Origin: Mytilus galloprovincialis
Lineage: Eukaryota > Mollusca > Bivalvia > Mytilida > Mytilidae
Length of the DNA stretch: 64,000 bases
Direction of reading: 5' to 3'
Assembly: GCF_965363235.1 (NCBI RefSeq)
Contig: NC_134846.1
Span: forward strand, 32,126,218-32,190,217
In this document: piece after piece, positions 46,638 to 55,016 of the stretch
Numbering within the stretch: the first letter of the stretch is position 1
Layout: each line of letters opens with the position of its first letter
Translations under genes and position numbers: made by a program
The notes under the pieces: model-generated
The model's database searches: none
The model's input: the letters and a program-made list of their open reading frames with translations, nothing else
What the model was told of the DNA's origin: nothing

Positions 46638-46873
46638 ACTTATATCTTAATGTAGTCGACATCTTTTATTCTCGATAAATACTATTTTTAAAGAAGAATT
46701 CAGAAAAATCCCTTGCAGCAGTATCTAAAATACGTAGTTTACAAATTATAGATAAGACGATCGAAGGACACATATATTCTAAAAATGATAATATTACCTG
46801 CTGTATTAATCGGTGTTAAGTGAAAACACAAAATATATAAGAGTGACAATTCACTTATCCGCAAAGTATCCAT
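36540..46873 (-). CDS. Receptor C: complete SUEL - MAM - SUEL type I membrane receptor with tyrosine-rich tail, 539 aa
   Basis: Eight exons (46798-46873, 45060-45323, 43663-43785, 42724-43080, 40112-40384, 38978-39025, 37433-37505, 36540-36945) sum to 1620 nt, an uninterrupted 540-codon frame including stop. All junctions are GT/AG and phases agree throughout. Order: signal peptide (25 aa), SUEL/galactose-binding lectin-like domain (about 88), MAM domain (about 160), second SUEL-like domain (about 91), short stalk (16), one transmembrane helix, 135-residue tail. MAM domains are known from adhesion proteins and receptor phosphatases, SUEL domains from rhamnose/galactose-binding lectins and latrophilins. 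A surface receptor that binds a glycan or protein and signals through its tail is the natural inference, but ligand and partner are unknown. Start chosen from the shared 76-nt first exon. This is the reference copy for the cluster. Confidence 0.85.
37433..37505 (-). CDS. Receptor C exon 7: transmembrane segment
   Basis: 73 nt, acceptor TTTTAG, donor GTATAC, phase 1 in and 2 out. Encodes IAAGVSGGVILTIIVMVVIC followed by basic residues. Confidence 0.8.
38275..38520 (+). repeat. Mussel interspersed repeat, family 3, copy
   Basis: CAAACTCAGAGGAAAATTC, GGAAAGTTCTTAAATTATC, and a GAGTTGGTAAAGAAATTTTC counterpart, in family 3 order. Diverged. Confidence 0.6.
38520..38720 (+). repeat. Mussel repeat with CAGATCTGTAC, copy 2
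   Basis: GGCTTTGAACTAGCTTTCAG and CTCAGATCTGTACTAAGTG, as at 33549-33730. Confidence 0.6.
38978..39025 (-). CDS. Receptor C exon 6: stalk
   Basis: 48 nt, phase 1-1, acceptor TTGGTAG and donor GTACTG. Encodes IPDESLEPPVPNDVI, an acidic, proline-rich linker. Including it keeps the complete frame and phase chain. Confidence 0.7.
39120..39300 (+). repeat. Mussel repeat with CACGACGGGTGCTAAATG
   Basis: Contains AACACGACGGGTGCTAAATG and GGAGCAGGATCTGCCTAC. I remember this block as common in mussel sequence. Only one copy is in the window. Confidence 0.4.
40112..40384 (-). CDS. Receptor C exon 5: SUEL-like domain 2
   Basis: 273 nt, phase 1-1, acceptor ACTAAG, donor GTAAGT. Cysteines at STCRD, ECETQF, TDCQEK, VCRN, EHCYY, EDCYD and VKYMC match receptors B and D. 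About 45 percent identity to B by eye. Confidence 0.77.
40914..41159. mobile_element. Short MITE with GGGCGGAG inverted ends
   Basis: Left ATTTCAACTGATCGGGCGGAG and right CTCCGCCCAGTCAAGTGAAAT are inverted matches with a few differences. About 246 bp, in receptor C intron 4. Confidence 0.55.
41385..42125 (+). repeat. Tandem repeat, five units of about 122-136 bp
   Basis: Units begin with CATTTGATTTGTTTTATTGT or close variants at about 41388, 41520, 41641, 41958 and 42094, each followed by ACAAGAATATATATGG and a G-rich stretch near GGTGGGGATC. The third unit is interrupted by a MITE (41679-41872); subtracting it gives a normal spacing of about 123 bp. Confidence 0.75.
41679..41872. mobile_element. 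TA-flanked MITE inserted in the tandem repeat
   Basis: TA at 41677-41678 and 41873-41874 flank a 194-bp insert with inverted ends containing ACCAATTTTCGTGGAT. The uninterrupted repeat units show the empty site, so the insertion and its TA target are well supported. Confidence 0.7.
42126..42500 (+). repeat. Bivalve interspersed repeat ending in GAAGAA-rich stretch
   Basis: Contains GAACCACTGCGGACAAGTTC, a GAAGAAAAAGAAGAAG stretch and CCAAACATTGTTTGGAAGAC. I recall this arrangement from bivalve repeats. The 60-codon frame in it is not a gene. Confidence 0.5.
42724..43080 (-). CDS. Receptor C exon 4: MAM domain, C-terminal part
   Basis: 357 nt, phase 1-1, acceptor CTTCAG, donor GTAAAT. Core SICLTLWYQFY, then W-F-N-I-S-V-D, and closing ILIDDTSIAYRSC. 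Extra cysteines (NCTDC) follow the core. Confidence 0.82.
43663..43785 (-). CDS. Receptor C exon 3: MAM domain, N-terminal part
   Basis: 123 nt, phase 1-1, acceptor ATTCAG, donor GTAAGT. Encodes NGTEVSNFEKDFGGW and DDFGWKR, the opening of a MAM domain. Confidence 0.8.
43968..44040 (+). repeat. Fragment of family 1
   Basis: GGAAATGAGAAATCGTCAAAG and CAACAACCTGACAAAAAAG resemble the head of family 1. Short and diverged. Confidence 0.35.
44050..45059. other. Receptor C intron 2, no gene seen
   Basis: AT-rich; small open frames (up to 76 codons) show no family features. Confidence 0.4.
45060..45323 (-). CDS. Receptor C exon 2: SUEL-like domain 1
   Basis: 264 nt, phase 1-1, acceptor TTGTAG, donor GTACGT. 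Pattern: INISCRST, ILIQNIDI, ICRDKTCVLN, LEDNCNGYNSCLVDYN, STCL and NFSYTC. The G of the usual C-G pair is R here (CRDKTC, against CGPNQC in A and B). Confidence 0.8.
46556..46632. repeat. (AT)n microsatellite
   Basis: About 77 bp of uninterrupted AT dinucleotides in receptor C intron 1, some 165 bp from the exon 1 donor. A smaller run lies at 47681-47702. Confidence 0.95.
46798..46873 (-). CDS. Receptor C exon 1: signal peptide
   Basis: ATG at 46873 in AAAATGG context; MDTLRISELSLLYILCF start with a hydrophobic core; donor GTAATA, phase 1, 76 nt. Confidence 0.8.
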
Positions 46874-47140
46874 TTTAGATAAAACTGTTTAATGTAGTAA
46901 CATTCAGGAAGTGTCATATGTTATACACAGTAGTTTTAATGAATGAGTTATAAAAACGGAAAATTATCAGATGAAAACAACTTAGATCAGTGAAGTGTGA
47001 GTTATAAAAATGTTAAATAAGGTAGTAAAGGGACTATTTTGTTCTACAATATATGAAGTTAATATCGTTTCAACCATGATGTTCGAAAACTATAAATTGA
47101 TTCAATATTTTCAATAAAATTACATTTTTAGTGGTGTAAT

Positions 47141-48076
47141 TGTAACATAAAATATTGTCCCCCATGAAGTATTGTCTGTCGGACAATATTTCATAAAAAA
47201 TATTGTCCAGTGACAGTATTTTTATAATGAAATATTGTCATTGACAATATTTTATTATAAATTGTGTCCTTGTCCATGAAATTTTGTCATCTCCTTCTGG
47301 ACAATATTTCACTATGAAATTCTGTTCATGACAATAGTTCACTATGAAATACTGATCAATACTGGCTTTGAAAATCTTTTTCAATCGAATTATTACATAA
47401 TTAGAAATAGTAGCACACAAGCATGTTTTATGCATATATTTATATTTATAACTAAATTGTTTTTTTTATAGTAAGGAATTTATATTATTACTAATAGTGA
47501 GTTTAAAATATGCATAGATACTTTACAAATGGTTAATAATAGATTTAATAATTGTCAAATAGATATAGGAAGATGTGATATGAGTGCCAATGAGACAACT
47601 TTTCATTGTATGTTTCATTATTTTACATTAATTACACTGTACAAATATAAGTAATGTACTGACAATCACTTATTTTGTAATATATATATATATATATATA
47701 TATACACAAAAATTCCTATATACCTTCTCTAACATGAATATATGTTGATAACCTCCCCTTCATGAGACAAAATTCCATGACAATTGTCTATGAAATATTG
47801 TCTCAATACTCACAAAATATAACCAAAATATAACCTCCCTTTAACAGAACAAAATTTCATAGTATTCATCTGTGAAATATTGTCTCAATTCACACAAAAT
47901 ATAACCTCCCTTTAACAAGAAAAAGTTCCATAGTATTCATCTTTGAAATATTTTCTATATACAGACAAAATTTTACTATGAAAATTTGTCCTTCTCTGGA
48001 CAATGTTTCATGATACATAGTTATGAAATATTGTCTTGTGGTACAATATTTCATAGGACAATATTTTGCTTTACAT
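47141..48076. mobile_element. Element built of GAAATATTGTC/GACAATATTTC motifs with inverted ends
   Basis: Left end TGTAACATAAAATATTGTCC and the inverted right end (GGACAATATTTTGCTTTACA) are related. More than ten copies of a 12-16 bp motif (TGAAATATTGTC and its complement) fill both end regions, in both orientations. The centre is AT-rich and holds a short mussel-repeat fragment (AGTGCCAATGAGACAAC). Subterminal motif arrays with inverted ends suggest a non-autonomous DNA transposon. Confidence 0.6.
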
Positions 48077-49319
48077 AATATATGGGTCTCCGCTCATATT
48101 TTCCACATTATTATAATGTTTTAGAAATTATATGTCTCTCTTAAACTATGTATTCAACAAAGAACTGGCACGCATAGTTATAACCCTTAGTTTGATTTTT
48201 GAAAAATAGTTCTGAGAAAAATAAGTTTGCTATATCATTGTTTAAGTTGTCCAATTGAAGAGGAAATTGTTTGTTTTCTATAGATTGATTATTTTGTATG
48301 TTTTCAAAAATAAGTATCAATTATTTTAATTCTTGAAAGCGTTCAACATGAACTAAAATACGATAAAATGATAAATGACGCCAAACGGTACTGTTTTCCT
48401 GTGAAATGGGTAGGCCATATAACTACAAATGTAAGTTAATAATCGAACCAAGGAAAACGAAGACATTAACAGTGATTAAACAGACATAATTAAATATTGT
48501 AATATTGTATAAAAATGTATTATGATACGATTTGTTTTACTTATTAAGTATTTCTCAATCCTCACTTTCAGAAAATAATTTCTTTATAATAAGGAAATCT
48601 ATCACTTTTGTTTTGTGGAAAAGAGTTTCACGCTCCATATTTTTCAATTTTTATTAATTTAAACCACATTTTAAAATCATCTTGAATAAATATTTAAAAT
48701 CTATATTCAATTTATGTTTGTATTAAATTGGTTGTTTCTTGTATGATCTAATCAAAATTTTACAATTGTGTAAATAATGCGGCTTTAAAAACAATCTGTA
48801 ACTAAGTTTTTTCATCATTTATATTTAAAAGGTGAAGCATTATATAAACTATTTTTTAACTTATCAATAAAAAATATCTCAGTTTCAAATTGGCGTTCTA
48901 AATCTTTTCAATTCTAGAAATAGCGAAATAATGTCACATAATTTGAGAACGTCGAAATTGTGCTCTTGTCTAAATAGTACAACGAAAAAAACAACAACAA
49001 AAAAACTACTTATTTTTAGGTCTTTTTATGGTTATATAGCTTGTAAAACCGTTTTGATTCTTATGAATAAGCTGCTTTTAATTATCCTGCTATGAGCATT
49101 CTTATAAAGGCTAATATAAAAGATTAGAACGCTTGGACGTTATAAAGATTGTTTTCATTTTCGATCAGACATCTGCTTTAAATGCGAAACTTAGTGACAG
49201 ACAAAATATTGCTTACCATAATAATTTGACTTCAAAATAAGGAATTATTGAAAAAAGTCTCATAAAACAAGTATTTTCGAATATTTACACATACAACATG
49301 TACAATTGTTGTTCTAATT

Positions 49320-49960
49320 AAAAGTTAAATATGAAAATAAGGAGATATGGTATAATTGCCAATGATACAAGCATCAACCAAAGTACAAATGAAGTGGATA
49401 TAATTAGTTACAAATTGTGCTAGTTACCTAACAATATATATATGGGATCAGTAGAACACCAGAAACAAATTCATCTTACCAACTATCTTAATCTTAATCG
49501 TCCGGTACTCAACAATGAGAAAATCCCATCCCTTTAGTCGAATTGAAAAATATGAAACAATTCAATTGATATACTAACGCCAAAATGTATAACAAACAAA
49601 TTTCGAAAAGTAAATATGAGAGACACGAACCAACCACTGAACAACTGAACTACAGGCTCTTGAATTTGAACAGGCTCATAAAGAGTGTTGCGGGTTAAAC
49701 CCACCTTTTAACCTGGGAAATCGGTGTAACAACAAAACGTAAAAATCAGTTGAAAAGGACTCAGAAAACTCGTCAGATCGATACAACTGAAAAAAACCAC
49801 AGACATACCATACAGCAATTAAACACCACCTCGTACAGATCTGCAAATAACTGCAGTTACCTTCCGGTAGTTCAACTTCAATAACAATTAATAATCAGGC
49901 ATATTACTAAGAGTAAAAATGTATACAATGTCGTCCAATATCACATACATTTAGTGGAAG
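49320..49960 (-). repeat. Diverged mussel repeats
   Basis: Contains GCCAATGATACAAGC, then CGGGTTAAACCCACC and GTACAGATCTGCAAATAAC, which echo families 2 and the CAGATCTGTAC repeat on the minus strand. Boundaries uncertain. Confidence 0.4.
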
Positions 49961-50243
49961 ACGTCATAAACATGTACAGTCAGATAAAATATTGAATCAA
50001 TTATTTGAACTTGCAGAAAAAAAAAACATTTTTACCAAAGATAAAACAGGAGTCTATATGGGAGGACTCAATATGCAATGCTTTAATTGCGAAGCCCTGT
50101 TAGTTAGGCAATTGTGGACATCTCTAAAATGTAAATACTCATGAAAATTGATTAACTTTATTTATTGCATTCAAAGTCAAACAGTGTAGGTGTTTGCCAT
50201 CTACTTTCGACATCAGTAATGGTATCGGCAAAATTAAGAGCGA

Positions 50244-51276
50244 CATTTCGTACCTTATAGTAGATTGGTATATATATATATATATATACCATTTCGTACC
50301 TCATGAAATATTTATATGTAGAACATTTCGTACCTTATGAAAGGTTATATGTGCGACATTCGTACCTCATGTAAGATTTGTATGTATACCATTTCGTACC
50401 TTTATGTTTATGGAAGATTTATATGCAGATCATTTCGTAATTCTTGAAAGATTTGAAAGCATGCGATTCCGTACCTTATGAAAGATTTGTATGTATAGAT
50501 AATTTTATACCTAATGCTTGATTTACATGTTGACCATTTGGTACATCATGGAAGGTTTACATATGTTCACTATGTCGTATCTTTTGAAAGATGTGTATGT
50601 ATGCCATTTCGTACCTCGTGTAAAATTAGTATGTGTTTCAATTCTTGCCAATCCTGATGCAAATATATTTGTCTATTACTTCCTTTTTAGGTGAATATTA
50701 ATTTGTGTTCCTTATTACTACATTTCCCGATAAAACACAACTGTTAATGACCATAAAGACATTTGTAAATTGTTATTTCTTTGTTGATTAATTAACCTCA
50801 TATATTTAGATATAAAAATATTCTGGACAAAGCCTGGAAACAAAAAAATTGTAATTGAAACTATGAAGTTGTCAAAGTGCTGCTAACTTCATCAATAGTC
50901 TGATTATAAAATTTCTACGGCTGGATGCATTCTATTTATGCTACATTTTAAAAACAAATAAAACCATCTAAAATAAACCAGTATGATCTAAATTTAACAC
51001 ATTTAAGATACTCATCATGCGGCTTTACTATGAGGGATTTTCCTTTTTTTTTATTGTAATGTTGTGTTATTTTGACTATCTACAAATATATAATACAAAA
51101 AAGTAGGATATTTAGTCCATGAGGTACGAATTAATAAATTCATTTGGCTCAAAGGTTACAAAATGTTTTTGTTCATGGCTATTTAATGGTTTATGTTGAA
51201 TACGAAATGGTCATTTTTGTTATCAAATGGTAGAGGTACGAAATGATCGAAAAATCAGATATGCGAAATGCCAAAG
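50244..51276. mobile_element. Element built of CATTTCGTACCT motifs
   Basis: About eight copies of CATTTCGTACCTTATGAAAG-like units from 50244 to 50630, spaced some 40-60 bp apart, and inverted copies (AGGTACGAAATG) at about 51120-51250. The middle is plain AT-rich sequence. The layout parallels 47141-48076 and the CACTA-like element. Ends not exactly defined. Confidence 0.55.
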
Positions 51277-51478
51277 GTTCAAACTAATGTGTTATCGATG
51301 CATGCACAGAAGGAAATACTTGAATTGAAAACGCAGCGGCTCCGTTATAGCATTTGTTTTTCTATTGATTGGTATATTCTGAATAGACGTTCGAATTGTT
51401 TAGACAGTCATTCCTGCTTTTAGATTAGCCATGTCGCAGTTGTAGATATTATTCATGTTACATCACATTATTGCGGTT

Positions 51479-52926
51479 CCGCGTCACACTGTCCTGATCT
51501 TTATATACGATGGACACCCGAATACGAAAAATTGTAAGTTCGTACGAAGTTGGTCCCGATCTCGTTAAAATACAAAAAAGTGACCGAAGAAAGTACGATG
51601 AATAACGAAGTCTATACTATGGTGCCGAAATTATATACGATAGCAGAAGATGGACATACGAAGGTTAACCGAAGACGGGTATTTAAGCTTCTTATCTCAG
51701 CCGAAGCCTACACGATGGATCACGAAGGCTACACGATGGATTACAATGATGGCGCGATGGCCATACGATGTCTAAAAGACGTCGTGTACAGCTTACGATG
51801 CATTTAAATTATATGCCGAAGGCATCACGCGTTTTAAATTGCCTTGTTTGAACTGTAAAATGTGTGCACTAGTCTGAATAATCACCCGTAATTATGCCCA
51901 TGTTTACTGATCTATCTTAAAGGTAAGGTAATGGGTTCGTTGATCCCTTTTATTCAAAAAGAGCTATTTCCAGGAGAATATCATAATAATATAGACAAAA
52001 GGAAGGATGTTGGGAAAGCAACAAATGCGGCAAAATATGACATATAGAAAACAAAATGGTTATGGAGTAAACATTCGTGTGACAACAACTCAAACGATAC
52101 ATAAAAAATCAGAATAATGAAGAAAAAGTTTGTTTCCCTATATACGTGTACCTGCAGTGTTGGTGTACGAGGCGCGTTTATGATTTTCATTATGTTACTT
52201 GATATGAAAAATTGACAAAAAATAATATTTTACTTGTAAAAGTATATCCTGATCCTGTAATAGCTGCTCTTCTTGTTCCATTTGAATTAACAGAAACAAC
52301 GTTGTCGCCTTTCTTGTTCTCATAGAATCATATGATATGAGCTCCATGTATTGTGAACGTCTTTCTTAACTGTGGTATTAGACTGACCAGTGCATATCGC
52401 GCATGGCACTTTAAATGCATTTTAGCGCGAAAATTAACTTACATTTAGCTGGATTTATTGCCGTCGTAGTTCCATCTTGTCGCCTTCGTACTTTTATTCG
52501 ATGGCAACACGACGGGATTACGAGGTCTTCACGAAGTCGTGTTGCCATCGTAAGACCTTCGGATAGCTTCGTGATTCATTCGTGTAGACACCGTAATGTC
52601 AAAACTGCCCGATGGAAACTATGGAAACACGAATGCAATACAATGTTCGAAGATGCATTCCCGGTGACATTACGATGGTGAGGATGGTGATACTAACTCA
52701 ATACGAACTCTCAACATCGGACTCACCTTCGGGGATTTTTTAACATGTTAACAAATTTAGAACCCTTCTCGAAGTTGTCCCCGAAGGCTTAAAAAAGTGG
52801 CCGATGGTTCTATGATGGTTAAAGATGGCACTACGAATAGCCCGATCTGGATACGATCAGTCTCGATTTTGAAAATTTCCATAATCGTGTTGCCATCGGC
52901 GTAAAAATCGGGACAGTGTGACGCGG
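51479..52926. mobile_element. CpG-rich element with CCGCGTCACACTGTCC inverted ends
   Basis: Left CCGCGTCACACTGTCCTGAT and right inverted GGACAGTGTGACGCGG. The interior, unlike its AT-rich flanks, is rich in ACGATGG, ACGAAG and CGAAGG motifs in both orientations, including an inverted pair around GATGGCAACACGACGGGAT and CGTGTTGCCATCG near 52500-52550. Open frames of 85-88 codons at 51550-51807 and 52415-52681 follow from these motifs; I see no protein family in them. Confidence 0.65.
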
Positions 52927-53492
52927 GCATAAACAAATAGATGAAGTGGTTCATTGAAGCACGCTTAATATTAGTCAGCATGATGTCATTATAATAAGCA
53001 AACGTCTGAAGTAAAACTATTAATATCTATAATCAAAAGTCTTATGTAAACAAAATACACAAATCACGACCAATACTAGAGTTTCGGCTAGTATAATCCT
53101 TAAATCACTAATGTTATCGTATCTGAATACGTAATCTAAAAAAATGCTTCGTAACTGGGTAATACCCATTTTGGAATATTTAATTTTCAATAACTTAGAC
53201 TTGATGATAGAGATATTGACCATAACAAACTAATGATATCAAATTCAACTTTGTCGAAATTAACTATTAACGATCATATGTCTAATTTGACACATTGAGT
53301 ACAAAGCTCATTAAAAGACTACTTTAATATACAGTTATAATAACAATTTCGGTCAGGATAAATGCTCTGTATTCTTTAGTTTTTTTTTATATATCATATT
53401 AACTAAGTTTGTTTTTGTGATGTGTTGCGGTCGTAAAATGTTTCTCCTTGTTTGAGGTGATATTTTTAAAACTATGTTACATATTTGTGTTA

Positions 53493-53690
53493 GAGCTATT
53501 CCAGAAAAAAATGTATGGCGGGGGTCGGGGAGATGAAAGGCATGTTTTGTCAGCACCCGCCACCCAGACAATTGTAATTGAGAATAATAGTGCATTATAG
53601 TGTGAAAAGTTGTTCTGATACCCATCACTCATGTATTATTAATCAAATGTGCCTTCCGACCCCCAATACATTTTTTTCTGGAATAGCCCA
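53493..53690. mobile_element. TA-flanked MITE with GCTATTCCAGAAAAAAATGT ends
   Basis: Inverted ends of about 34 bp (left GCTATTCCAGAAAAAAATGT, right its inverse at 53668-53687), both extending into a GGGGGTCGG stretch. TA lies on both sides. 198 bp, non-coding. Confidence 0.7.
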
Positions 53691-53699
53691 TAGATAAAA

Positions 53700-54826
53700 T
53701 TTTATATAATTATATGTATTCTACATCTGTAACATGGATGGATACCCCAATACCTTTTTTTTTTTATTATTTAGTGTCTTCAGTAAATAAATTAAAAAAA
53801 AACATCTTTATATCAAGAAGATTATCCCACTTGTTAAAATCTTCCTGAAGGTTCTCAAAATAATAAGAACTCATTTATAAGTACAAACATTTTTATAATG
53901 ATATATTATACACAATAAACAATTGTATCTAGATAATAATGAAAAAGCATATTAATTTGGACAATTGATGATAAATTTGTAACATTTTTTTTATAAAAGA
54001 TACAAGTATATTACTCATTTTTATTTCATTTTGTAAACTGTTCCATAATGTTTGAGAACATGAATATTTAAATGTTTCCCTTTAAAAAAAACTCTTAGGA
54101 CGCAAGTGTGGTATTCACTTTCCAGCTTACAAAATTAAAATACAAAATTCGTGAACTAATGTAGTGGTCATAAGGTTATCTGACATGCGACACATTCTGA
54201 ACATATAGTAAATATAAAAACATGTGTATAGGGATGTTCTTTAACAAATGCATGTTAACCTGGAGTATCAAATCACTGATACAGGTAGCAGTAGGATGGT
54301 TATTAGAAGTTGATTGAATTCGTTTGACATTTTTCTATCAATCTATATAAAAAAAGATCATAAACAAATGGTTCAATTGTTACCAATAACTAACAAAATC
54401 TTTGCTTTGGTGAACTAAATAACAATAAAAGTTTACACACTATGTTACTTTAACCATGATAACATCGACAAACATGCATGAAAAATATTTAAAATCAGTA
54501 AAAAAAAAGTATATTTATTTATCATACCTTAAAGTGAAAACAGATCCAATTGTGACTATAACAATCATTTAATTAAAAATCTAAAGCAAGTTTAGAAAAA
54601 AAACAGTTGAATCGGTAGGACTTTAACATTTTATCGTTGCTTTTATACTAGATCACATGTATTTAGTTTATGCAGTATTTTGAACGTAAGGAGTTTTTCT
54701 GGTGAATATGGTTCTGCAAATTTTACAAGGTAATGCTTTTTAAAACAAAACTACAAAATCTTTGAACAGATGAAACGAAAGGTTACCACAAGTTCCTACT
54801 GATAAGTATACAGGTCTCCTTCATTC
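53700..54826. other. Downstream flank of receptor D, nothing else recognised
   Basis: AT-rich. AATAAA motifs on the minus strand near 54515-54525 lie about 300 bp behind the receptor D stop and could be its poly(A) signal. Confidence 0.4.
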
Positions 54827-55016
54827 TCATGTAGAGGAATTAGGAACATTTTTCATGTTGTAATAATTTGGACATTCTAACGAGTCGTAAGCGTGGTCAG
54901 ATAATCTCGATGAAATATTTGAACTTTCATAGACACAAGTCTCTTTAATTTTATTTTCTTGTCTTTTTCTGTTGGGGAATGTTATATTTTTTGTCACTAA
55001 CTCACAGCCATTTAAC
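54827..55016 (-). CDS. Receptor D: short divergent cytoplasmic tail
   Basis: 190 nt, acceptor ATTGCAG, TGA at 54827-54829, 62 residues. Membrane-near part is basic (NRKRQENKIK), then CVYESS, HAYDSL and PNYYNM. YDSL is a Y-x-x-L site and YYNM fits the Y-x-x-M consensus for the p85 SH2 domain of PI3-kinase (and also Y-x-N for Grb2). Phase 2 entry agrees with the transmembrane exon. Open throughout, but short, so the call rests on phase and splice sites. Confidence 0.62.

Larger units (their letters stand above)
46874..54826. other. Intergenic region between receptors D and C
   Basis: Eight kilobases made largely of repeat-built elements (47141-48076, 50244-51276, 51479-52926, 53493-53690). The promoter of receptor C must lie near 46.9-47.1 kb, but no core element can be named. 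No gene seen. Confidence 0.5.

Noticed and set aside
46453-46662. Open frame rich in Ile-Tyr on the minus strand
   Set aside because: It is only the translation of the (AT)n microsatellite at 46556-46632.
50244-50640. CRISPR-like array of CATTTCGTACCT units
   Set aside because: Spacing irregular, units diverged, spacers similar to each other, and inverted partners exist; a transposon end is more likely.
51550-51807. Coding gene in the CpG-rich element
   Set aside because: The frame follows from ACGAAG/ACGATGG word repeats; no domain, no splice context.
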